Source: Pyrenophora tritici-repentis (taxonomy: Eukaryota > Ascomycota > Dothideomycetes > Pleosporales > Pleosporaceae). From it: 64,000 nucleotides of DNA. The DNA lies in the NCBI RefSeq assembly GCF_003171515.1, contig NC_089392.1, forward strand, positions 806,001 through 870,000. The letters are read 5' to 3'. The notes below the pieces were generated by a model that worked only from the letters and a program-made list of their open reading frames with translations, was not told the origin of the DNA and searched no databases. The translations under genes were made by a program, and so were the position numbers. Every line of letters begins with the position of its first letter. Positions within the stretch are counted from its first letter, which is position 1. Of this stretch, positions 8,996 through 18,498 are shown piece by piece.

Positions 8996-10891
8996 ATTTC
9001 ATTTTTGGAAGTTATGAATCCACCACGCCTCACGGCCGGGGTTCAGATGTTTTTTACGCATCTATAAGCGTCTAACACTCACCTTTGCCTACCAGAATAG
9101 TCATTGGCATTTTTTGGACAATTAATGGATTTTTGCTGTGGCAAGCGGCTGGGCAAAGCTTGGCTCAAACTTGTCTATTATGAAGCCGCCACTATACACT
9201 CATCCTCTCACTACATCTACAAATGAACATCAAGCTGTAAGACATGCCTTACAGGCAGCCTTGCACTGTATTGCTGATTATGATATCCGTGGTACATTTA
9301 CCTATGTAGGTACCGCCTGGGTGACATGAAATACTTGACATGCGACTATACAACGGCTACTGTAGTCGCCACGCACGCCTATCAAGAACAACACGATCTA
9401 ATTACCCTTCTAAGTATATTAAGCCAGCCAAATGATACCGTGATACCAAGGTAGCTGTTTGGCTGCTATGGACACCTCGCGACCCTTGAGATTATGAGAG
9501 CTCAAGGCTGACACAGTTTATTTCCTCCTCAGAGGGCACAGATGTACGTAAATTCTATGTCTCATACTCCAATAGCTTTCATGTGATCGGGTCTTACTAT
9601 TTGCCCTTACGCTGAAAGCTGCAGGAAGCTCGCTTATCATGAAAACAGAAAATAATTCCTGATTGGTATACAGTAGTCAAGAGAGCTATTTGATGTTGGT
9701 CTATCTTTCTCCGTTAGTTCCTTATATACCATGCCACATTAGGGGGTTAAATGATATAGTGACGTTGACCAATGTCTTTTATATGAAATGTCCTTGGTCA
9801 TGTTCGTCAAGATCTCAGTTTCCTACAGAAGGATGTGTCTTCTCACGTACGGAATACCTGTCACGAGAGGCAACGAGCAGTAATCTCAGAACTTATGAAG
9901 AAGTTTGATTTGTGTGCTACGTACAGTACTCAAGTGTAAATACAAGACGTTGCGTGAAGAAACGAAGTGGAGAGTTCCACCAGAGAAAGATATATAGCGG
10001 AAGGAAGCTTGTGTGACGTCATACAGATGTCGGGGCAGTAGCATACTGTCGAGGATAGTACATTGCGCTGTTGCGATAGGAGCGTACGGGTTAAGAGCAG
10101 GAGCGCATGGGTCAGAGGCAGGAGTGTCAAGGGGACCACGGTGGTTACCGTGACAATACCCTCCTCTTTCACTTTATTTATGACAACGCAGCCGCGTCGT
10201 ATATACGCTATGACCTAATTCACTGTCGCCCCAACAACCACTTAGCAGTCGACTAGCGAGGGGCGTAGTCCTCATGATCGAGTCAGAGTTCTGGGTCATG
10301 AAGACGTCATTGGATTCCTTACTGCCCCACCACCAGCTGCGCATTGGCCTTGACATAAATGCCTCTTACTCGCGCTAGGGCCATACCTGACTTAACAGAC
10401 TTAGGTCACCGCGCCCTTCATTTACTAGCTAGTATACTACGGCATTGGAGAAAAAGGAGGCTGTTGAGAATTACACTGACGCATGTCTGCTTGAAGGAAA
10501 AAGAGCGGATGTTTTTCGTGTCAGTATGGGAGAGTTGCAAAGGCTTGAGTAAAAAATAGAAATGGGTATGTAAATTTATATTATGTAGATGGTTATCAGT
10601 ATAGAAGAAGGCAGTAAAGGGTGCATTTTTACATCTAAAGGATTATCATGATTTTATTCGTCTGATATAATAATACAATCAATTTTACTTAGGTTTTAGT
10701 TAAAACCTTAGATGTACGAAGGGAAATCTTGTTAGTTGGTTATTCGTACGATTACGTTTTCAATTTCCCTTACTCAACGGAACATTCACAAGTGGACAAT
10801 TGATAGAATATTTATTTCGTGATATCATTTCATTTCGATTTCGCTGCACGATATTTTATGTGCGCGACACTTGATTTACAAGAAACTTGGC
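8996..10891. other. intergenic with solo LTR
   Basis: Between tRNA-Thr and the 3' end of the MFS transporter. It contains the solo LTR at 9859-10155. The 10560-10870 part is AT-rich and includes a palindrome (10691-10708, arms AGGTTTTA/TAAAACCT). Open frames at 9930-10172 and 10174-10356 lie mostly within or beside the LTR and are not treated as genes. Confidence 0.6.
9859..10155. mobile_element. solo LTR of a retrotransposon
   Basis: This 297-bp segment begins TGTCACG and ends CGTGACA, giving the canonical TG...CA ends inside 7-bp terminal inverted repeats. It is flanked on both sides by the same 5 bp, ATACC (9854-9858 and 10156-10160), a target-site duplication of the size made by Ty1/copia and Ty3/gypsy integrases. 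A TATA-like ATATATAG lies inside. No internal domain or second LTR is present, so this is most simply a solo LTR left by LTR-LTR recombination. It sits about 0.9 kb downstream of tRNA-Thr. Orientation is not settled. Confidence 0.85.
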
Positions 10892-12665
10892 TTAAACCTT
10901 CTGCTCATGCCTGTGGTGCTGCGACTCCGGCGCTTCCTCAAGTTGCATAGCTACCGCCTTCTCGCCATCAGCATCCAACATGTCAGAGACACCGCCAGTG
11001 CCCTTTGTAAGCTCCGCACCCTTGCGGCCGATAAGGTACCAGGGCAGACTGAACATTGCATCGAGAGATTCGAGCGACTTTCCAGATGTCTCGGGAAGGA
11101 AGAAGTAGACCCAGACAAGACCGATGAGAGTGACGGCAGAGAAGAACATCATTGTGCCTCCGTGAGTCATGGAGATGAACATGAGAGGCACAGCTTTTGA
11201 GTTTCCGTACTGATTGACAAAGTGGAATGTCATGGCGATGGAACCACCCAGAGCACGGAGTCGGAGAGGGTAGATTTCAGAGTTGATGAGGTACTGGATC
11301 GAGTTCCATCCTAGAGCCCATCCGAAACCAGAGATGTAGACCATGACGATGGCACCCATGGCGGCGTGTTTTTCAGCAGAGGTTTGGGGCTTGCTCTTGT
11401 CTGAGACTGTAGTGTCGCAGAGGAGGAAGATGGCCATGTAAAGCATGGATGTGAATTGTAGACCAATACCAGAGAACAGAGAGCGCTTACGGCCGAGGTA
11501 ATCGATGAGGAAGAGGGCGCAGAGTATGGAACTGATGAACTTTACGACACCGAAAATGGCAGTGGCAAAGAGCTTCTCGTTCTGACCAGTCGTGCCCATC
11601 ATTTCAAAGTACTTGGGAGCATAGATGGTAATGCTGTTTGCGCCGGACCATTGTGCGAGCAATTGGGACATGACCGAGAGTTGGATGCGGTAGAGGTTGG
11701 CCTTGCTTGAGAACAACTCGCGGAGAGGTCCAAGCCAGGTCGTACCCATGGTAGCCTCACGCTCGCGGTTGAGCTGGTCGTTGATATCCATGATCTCAGC
11801 GAGGACATAGGGGTGGTCGGCAGGAAGGTTACGAAGCTGGGCCATGTTCTTTAGGGCCTCCTCGTGGCGACCGACTTTGATCAACCAACGTGGGCTCTCC
11901 TTTGCACCCCATGAGAGTGCGAAGATGACACCGGCGAACATGATGTGCATGCTGTTGGGAACGAGCCATTGTGCATCCGTTGCCTCTGAAATGTGGATGG
12001 AGGAACCCCAGGATGCGAAGTAAGCAAGCATGATGCCAAGATACACGGATCCGGAAAAGGCACAGACACAGAGACCACGAATAGCTCTAGGTGCGGTCTC
12101 AGCCAGGTAGGTGGGAGCAACGACGGTAGTCTGTCCAATACCAATACCAGCAATGAAGCGACCAGCGTAGATCTGTCCAATCGATCCAGTGAGAGAGCTG
12201 GTAAGGAAGATGGTGATACCGATAACCCAGACGAGGCAGAGCTGTCGTGTGGCCCAGATACGACCGATCTTGTCGGTGACGAAAAAGGCAAGCAAAGCGC
12301 CCAGGATGGAACCCATTTGGACCATGGACGTGATGTTTGACAATAGTTCTGCGACTTCGTGTTCGGACTTGTTCTTGTCTTTGAGTCCAAACTTGATCTT
12401 GAAAGGCTCCAGCTCAGAGGTGGTTCCGATAAGACCTTCATCAATACCTCTGGCAGCTCCCATCAGACCGAATACTGTGTTATGTTAGCCATATGAACTG
12501 TATAAAGAAGTATGTTCTGATAAAGTGGTGCGCGCGCATCTTGGACAACACCACTCAAAAGCAAACAGCATATCGATCTGACTTACCAAAAACTCCATAC
12601 CAGAGACGCCAGTTAAGGCTCTCCTTGGGAGTATCCTTTAGGTTTTCGCGCCACGGGTTCCACAT
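10892..12665 (-). CDS. MFS sugar/quinate-type transporter
   Basis: Predicted plasma-membrane proton symporter of the sugar porter family (major facilitator superfamily). Two exons (12587-12665 and 10892-12474) give 553 aa. The splice joins ...YGVF to VFGLMGAARGIDEG across a 112-bp intron, restoring the usual start of transmembrane helix 1. Seen motifs: the DKIGR loop between helices 2 and 3, GRFIAGIGIGQ in helix 4, LAETAPRAIRG after it, KESPRWL at the central loop, DYLGRKRS between helices 8 and 9, and FLPETSGKSLESLD after helix 12. About twelve hydrophobic helices can be counted. The closest look is to fungal quinate/hexose permease-like proteins; the substrate cannot be told from sequence. 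The start at 12665 is the first in-frame ATG in the exon. An extra upstream exon is possible because the frame stays open to an AG at about 12727. Confidence 0.88.
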
Positions 12666-13534
12666 GTTGGGCAGAGTTCCAAGGCTTGCAATAGACGATC
12701 GGATTGCTGCTTGATCTGCGAAACCTGTGTCCAAGCAACAGGGAGGAGAGGCAGTAGCACTTTAGAAACTGTAAATGAGCGCTCCTCTTATACCTGAACT
12801 GATGGTGGGGTACGACAGGCGGGGATGCAAAGTGTGCCATACAGCAACCGTATTGCTTTGGCCTACCCCAGACCCGAATCCGGAAAGCTCGTCTCCACGT
12901 TTGCTCACGGCCAGTAGCCCCGGGCTTCTATCGAGCGAGAGGCACCGGATGACCTTCCCAAGTTTCTTCATTCCATCATTCGCGTAGGACGACCCTGGCT
13001 GTCGGCTTGAAGGCGTTGGTACCTTACTTGGTGTGGTATCCCGACCGGTGATCCACTGATCAAATACCGATAGAGCACCCACGCCTTCAACCTAGTGCGA
13101 CAACCCTCCGACGCATGCCCAGCAACGCGGGTAAAGGTTGGCAGGCTTGAGTGGAACAAAGCTTCCACGTCAGTGCGTAGCGTAGAGCTTGGCGTGAAGC
13201 TAATGTGCGAGTCAGCATTGGCACCACCACCGCTACGAACCCCGCATAATCCCCCAAGCAGACGCTCGCGTCCCGGATTTTCACGAAAAGCTGACAGTCT
13301 AGAAGAAAATCATTAACCTTTCTTGTCAGTGACCGCAGAAGAGCCGCCATTGCTTTGGATGTTATTGGCAGGGATCACTGCGGGAAAACCTGTCAACTGC
13401 GGTTAATCTCCAACCCGCGGACACCATCTCACGCTACCTCGTAACGAGTCTCTCTCGCCGGTAAAAGTAGGTCCGAGTGATGCCGGGGCCAAGACTGTTG
13501 GTCTTTGAAATATCAACCCCCTACGGAGACCCCA
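12666..13534. other. upstream region of the MFS transporter
   Basis: Probable promoter. A CCCCAG motif near 12867 fits the CreA carbon-repressor consensus (SYGGRG on the other strand), but one short match is weak. No gene is recognised. Confidence 0.4.
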
Positions 13535-14520
13535 TTAGGGCGGCATGGTCACACGCGATGCGGCTCCAGTTCCCTCCGTAGCGTGCATTCCTGGCGCCAG
13601 ATTTAGCTTGTACCAATGCAAGCGGTGCTTGGAATGCTTCGCCTCTTGTTGAGACGTCTTATCGCCTGGCGCAATGTACGTACGAAGGGTGTTTTTCTTA
13701 CGACCGACCACACCCTCAAGTAGATAGCTCAAGTAGATAGTCGGACCGCTCATCGGTGTCTTGGTGTATCTCGGTGTCGCATACTCGTCAACAAGGGATT
13801 TGATGAATTCCCGTATGCTCCCATGGTTCGTGTAGGATACGAAATTAGACCCGTCGAAGCGTTGTGCAAATGCATGGTTAGAAAATTCATCCATCTGTAC
13901 GGCTGCGGCTGACTCATGACTCGGCAGTTTTCACAAAACCCGACGATTTCAATCGCCGTGGCTGGACTGTCGCCTCCGTCGTCGTACTTGGCGGAGGCCA
14001 GGCTCCGAGAATACTCAAGTTTCTCCACAGGGCGTTTTACTCATTGTCAATATTCTCGTACGAGATGACGGGAGCCACATGTTGCCACGTCCAAAGGAGA
14101 TGGATGTCCGTTGTTAGCAATATCGTCTCCACAATCTTATCTGCACAACCCCAAACGCTTTGACCATCTTCTCCACGCAGGTCTGCAATAATAGAGGGGC
14201 TGCCAAAAAATAAGCTCAATATCTCCGCGAAGTGCTTGCTTTACCAGGTAAACGGTCTTTACAAGTGGCCCCAATAAATGGAGAAGCCAAGTCAATGGTG
14301 CTTGCCCAGGTATGCAGCGTCAATCGCTCTGATCCGGGGAAAGGTGATGTTCACCAGGGGAACTGTATGTTCAAAACAGTTGAGAACATTACGCACAATT
14401 GTCTCATGGATGTCATAGCTCTTGGCTAGATTCTTGGGTGTCCTGACAGTGAGCTGTGGGGCTTGATGCGCGTGCGTGCTGTCGGATAGGTAGACTGCAT
14501 CCAACCATGGAATGGATGGC
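13535..14520 (-). pseudogene. decayed coding relic, family unknown
   Basis: On the minus strand, stretches with protein-like composition lie end to end but are separated by stops and a frame change. The segment from about 14520 to 14292 (containing LTVRTPKNLAKSYDIHETI) runs in the same frame as 14219-14037 (containing WGCADKIVETILLTTDIHL), with TGA, TAA and TAA codons between them. A TAG also precedes the first segment and a TAA ends the second. A further segment in another frame covers 13894-13535 (start MDEFSNHAFAQRFDG). All the stops could derive from CAA, CAG or CGA by C-to-T change. I do not recognise the family. A spliced functional gene cannot be excluded, but I found no intron set that removes all the stops. 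Confidence 0.35.
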
Positions 14521-16016
14521 TGCTAACCACGCAGCATGGGATGATGAGATCTAGACGTGCTTGAAGAGATTCGACTTGATTGGATTGACATCCCGTGCGA
14601 AAAAAATAGTACACGTGATGACACCTCCACCGGAGGGTGCTCCTTTCACGCAGTGTTCATCATACCGATAACGGTCGTAGTCATGATGCGAGTAAGTCGA
14701 GATGTGCCGATTTTTCCGTGGAGACAGTGGGTCATACTTTCCTGCTTTTAGCCCCCCCAGGGTCAAATACGGTAGCGTCTGTTTAATCATGTGAGTGTCG
14801 GAGTTCCAAGAGTCGGGTGCAGAAGAGGATGCCTATTGAGAATTATCGCATGATATCGCGGAACTTCGTTGCCGGAGAATTTTCGTTGAGTAACAGGCCG
14901 GTCTTTCCACAAGCTGACAAATGTTGATTCGTGGTTAGCGGCGAGGGTAAACCTGCTTGGCTGTGTGGATATCAACCAAGACGCCAATGTTGGGGATGAC
15001 CCATTTATACGTCTTGGATGGGGTACTTGAATCATGTACTCTGTACCTGGGAGTCAACCCCGCTGCGGAGAAGAATACAACTGGAGTACGGGGGATATTT
15101 TGATGCCGATGATTGCTGATTGAGCATGTAGGATCAGAACTCGTGATGTAAAAAGACCTCGGTTGGCGGCAGCGGTGAAGGATCTGATGAGGCGTGTGAT
15201 AGAGTGGTGGAGAAGAAGGATTTCGTGGTTTCTAGAAATGGGAAAGTGTAGCGGTGTACTCACTGTATTGACATGGATTTCAATACCTGTTCCAAGATTG
15301 ATTTGTTGTGACCGGCTTGGAATTAACCAATTTGTAGACGGCAACCACGTCTGGGCAACACTCCCTGGAGGTAAGAATCTAAAAAGCTCGGCAGGGCTCT
15401 CGTTTCAACCATGTAATCGATGACTCTCAAGAGTCGAAGTTGAAAACCAAAAAAACCGAATAAAAGTCTCGAACATGGTGAAAACTACCTCCACATGATC
15501 CAGTAAGAGGACACTGGGACGTTTAGTATGCGCCTATGCTTTTGATGTATACGAACCACCCGGAAATCCGAAGCTATGACACGGAAAAATTATCCTTGAG
15601 AATCATCGCCCGAAAAGCTAAGAAGGTACTCAGAGAAGGCTAAGCTATGACACGGAAATGCTAACCTGGGAAGTCATCACCTAGAAAATCGAAGCTATAA
15701 CATGGAAAAGCCAGCATTAGATGTCACCGCCCCCAAAAAGGTAAGCCATCGCCTAGGATAAGCCAGGTCATCAATTCACCCGGAAATCGCCAGCCATCAC
15801 CGGTGAAAGGCCGTGCCATAATCTTCCGCCCCAATCATGTACATGTGCATTACCATTGTCTACGTTGACCACCTAACGTATCTGCCTAACCACGCATCTA
15901 TAAACCCAAAAAGAAAATACCCACTTCACAAGGCACAAAGTTGAACTTGCCAAACTACCTCTCCCTCCCCGGCAACATCGACACCACCACTACTTCCACG
16001 CCTACAGCTCAACCCA
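14521..16016. other. gene-poor region with degenerate tandem repeat
   Basis: No supported gene. The notable content is the ~50-bp degenerate tandem repeat at 15557-15828. The rest shows only short frames on both strands. Confidence 0.5.
15557..15828 (+). repeat. degenerate tandem repeat, ~50-bp period
   Basis: About five diverged units start near 15557, 15608, 15679, 15730 and 15779. They share a CCCGGAAAT-like start, an AAGCTATGACACGGAAA-like middle and a GTCATCAC-like end. Unit 2 carries about 20 extra bases with a second copy of the unit's first part. No open frame crosses the array. Confidence 0.6.
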
Positions 16017-17447
16017 TCAGTCCATATCCACCCCCGTCATCTCCATGCCCATCTCCACCAACGACGGATACCCCGTCAACTCTAAACTAACATCCACCCC
16101 ATGCATTTTCCTAAACTTAGTCCTCGCATCCATGGTGCTCTTCTCCACTTTCAATTCACCAGGATACGTAGCAATCAGTCTCTCAAGTTCGCGTCTTGGT
16201 ATCCTGAACATTGCCATGATCTTGATTTCAGTCGGCAATTTGCTGTTATTGTTTTTGTTGTTCAAGGAACCCGAAGTAGACTTGGAAGATGTACTGCTGA
16301 CTTTTCCGTGGCCATAGTTGAAACTAGGGTCGGGTACGCCAGGGTACAGGACGTCGCGGAGGTTGAGGCAGAGGGATTCGACGCCGATTTCGCGCTCGAA
16401 GCGGAGGAAGGAGTTGTAGAGGTGGTGGGGGTCGATGGTTGGTGGTACGCCTGGGGGAGGCGGCGGGGGAATGTTCAGTTGATGGTTCACATGGGCTTGG
16501 TGGACTTGCTGGGCTAGCAGCTGGAGGTTTGGAGGGGCGTGGTGTTGGCCGGCTTGAAGCGGCGGTAGGGGATGATGATGGTGGTGCGGTACGTGACCAC
16601 CTAATCCTCCTAAAGCTCCTTGTGCGAACTGTAAGAAGGGAATGGCGGGCGCTTGAGGGGGAGGGGGAGGGGGAGGCGGGATGTGGTTCATGTTGTTAAG
16701 CTGGCCACCTCCTTGTCCTAGGACTTGTGCGATGCTGTGATGCAGCTGTCCTAGAGTATGGTGAGTAGCTTGGACATGTCCTGTCATTGCTGCCGCGCCC
16801 ACTCCAGCGGCACCTGCGGGTACTGGTTGCAGTCCTGGTGGCAGTGACACTGTCCCACATCTTAAGAAGACCCATACACTCCTCAGCTTGGGCAAATCAT
16901 GCCGTAGACTCCTGTCTTCCTTCCTGCTACCGAGGTAAGCTGTCCATATCCTCAGGTCCTTCTCTCTAATGCGAAAGAGCACACTTGTTATATTGGTAGA
17001 GGCTGGAGGCGTGACGACGCGGAAGATGTTTAAATCGCTCGGGTGCGTAAAGAGGAACTTGTTTTGCGAGTAAAGTATGTCCACGGTCTCGGTATAGACC
17101 TGTTTATTCGCCCGAAGAAGAGCGACATTGACGTTGCGGTGGTCAATGGTGGCCAACTCGGGGGCTTTGCCAGGCCACCAAAAGGGCGCTCTCGATACGA
17201 GCGCAAATTGATAGACGCGGTCGCGAAGTTCCCTTGGTAGCGATAGCAGAAGCGAAAACGACGGATCGGGTTGTGCAGCGTGCGGGAGTCGTGGTGGAGG
17301 CATGGTTGCTGCGCTGTGTGAAGGGTTGCGGAGTCGCGCTGGTCGGCTTGGAGACAGCGGGGGCGCGTCTATCATGGTAGCGTCTGAGGAGCTGCTACTG
17401 CTCGATGCCGAACGCGACCGTGAGGGGGTTGAAGTGCGAGAAGTCAT
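16017..17447 (-). CDS. DUF7730/F-box-like fungal protein with Pro/His-rich insert
   Basis: A single exon of 476 aa. After a Ser/Pro-rich N-terminus, the segment LLSLPRELRDRVYQFAL (about 68-84) followed by ANKQVYTETVDILYSQNKF is the hallmark of the large fungal family now called DUF7730, whose start resembles an F-box. The middle (about 215-340) is a low-complexity insert with two polyproline runs, a run of five His and many Gln. The conserved part resumes at RFEREIGVESLCLNLRDVLYPG, and the C-terminus contains IKIMAMFRIPRRELERLI. No function is established for the family; substrate selection by an SCF ligase is only a guess from the F-box-like start. No membrane segment or secretion signal is seen. 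Confidence 0.8.
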   Translation of the reverse strand: MTSRTSTPSRSRSASSSSSSSDATMIDAPPLSPSRPARLRNPSHSAATMPPPRLPHAAQPDPSFSLLLSLPRELRDRVYQFALVSRAPFWWPGKAPELATIDHRNVNVALLRANKQVYTETVDILYSQNKFLFTHPSDLNIFRVVTPPASTNITSVLFRIREKDLRIWTAYLGSRKEDRSLRHDLPKLRSVWVFLRCGTVSLPPGLQPVPAGAAGVGAAAMTGHVQATHHTLGQLHHSIAQVLGQGGGQLNNMNHIPPPPPPPPQAPAIPFLQFAQGALGGLGGHVPHHHHHPLPPLQAGQHHAPPNLQLLAQQVHQAHVNHQLNIPPPPPPGVPPTIDPHHLYNSFLRFEREIGVESLCLNLRDVLYPGVPDPSFNYGHGKVSSTSSKSTSGSLNNKNNNSKLPTEIKIMAMFRIPRRELERLIATYPGELKVEKSTMDARTKFRKMHGVDVSLELTGYPSLVEMGMEMTGVDMD

Positions 17448-18498
17448 TTTCCTTCAGCCTAACCGCGCAGGTGTTTGCTTGTGAGTCGTTGCGGGGCTTT
17501 CGGTGCAATGCGACTGTGACGCGATGTACAATAGGGCGCAATCACTCGACAAACGGAATTGCGCAATGTCCGAAAGTGGTAGGAGGCGTCAGAATACGGC
17601 AATACACGCGCAGGCAGAAGTAGTACGTAGTCGTCGCCAGGACGGCCGAAGTGAGAAAGGAGTGAGGGGAAGTTTCGAGCGGGATGCGACAGTGTACCCA
17701 AGTCCCTCCATCACCACCCAAGCGCTCGGAGCACGGCTGTGGCTAGGCGCTGACGACGATCACTTGTCGTAACCCCCAACCACTTGGGCTCTGATTTGAC
17801 ATGACTATGGCTGCGCCGCAATATCCCTAATTCATTTTGACAGTATTCGGTCCTGTATCGTTGTCGAGCGGACGTCCGTCTGCAGGTACGCCGTACTGGC
17901 TGAACAGCGATGATCCACGGTGGTATGTGGGGAACCGAATCGATCCGCCTACCGCTGGCGCAACGTTGCGCTGTCATACGGCGTTGGAAATCCACAATCA
18001 CACAGAGAGACCAATCTTATCATGTGCAAGGTACCAAGATTGCATGTGACGGATGTAGCCCTGATGACAGACTGATGACAGATTCTTGGTCTCATGTGAC
18101 GCTTCTAGCCACAACGAGCCTCATCCTGACACAACACCAAACTTGGATGAAGATGCTATTGCTTCGAATTGTATATGCCATTCGCCTGGATGGCTGAATG
18201 AAGTAAATCACTGCTTAATGCTGACTCACATATCATCACTTGAAAACCTTTGGGTTGCAACATGGCCGTTATTACTCTCAAATATATGTTCCCAAGTTCA
18301 TATATCACAACCAAGTATATCAAAACTTTTTTCCAAGAACCATCTCTATTTTTCTCCTGTAACCCTACAATGTGCAAGAATTCGAAAACAGCAAGAACAC
18401 CGATGGTGCAATGCGAAGCGTCAATATATACCAGAAGCCTAACACCCAATGAGTAGGTAAACCCATCAACCACCTCCACCAGGCAAAACACCGCCTCT
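17448..18498. other. intergenic, promoter of the DUF7730 gene
   Basis: Between the 5' end of the DUF7730 gene and the 3' end of the 901-aa gene. It contains a short direct repeat (GATGACAGACT type, about 18061-18083). No gene is supported. Confidence 0.5.

Noticed and set aside
9930..10356. Two minus-strand frames near 10 kb as possible genes
   Set aside because: The first lies within and across the end of the solo LTR; the second is short with no features.
12669..12840. Upstream ATG at 12840 as the start of the MFS transporter
   Set aside because: Joining it through the visible GTATAA donor and CAG acceptor gives the wrong phase for the transporter frame.
15557..15828. CRISPR-like array
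   Set aside because: Units are diverged over their whole length with no constant-repeat/unique-spacer pattern, and the genome is eukaryotic.
16045..16699. Plus-strand frames opposite the DUF7730-type gene
   Set aside because: Antisense shadows of polyproline and polyhistidine codons.
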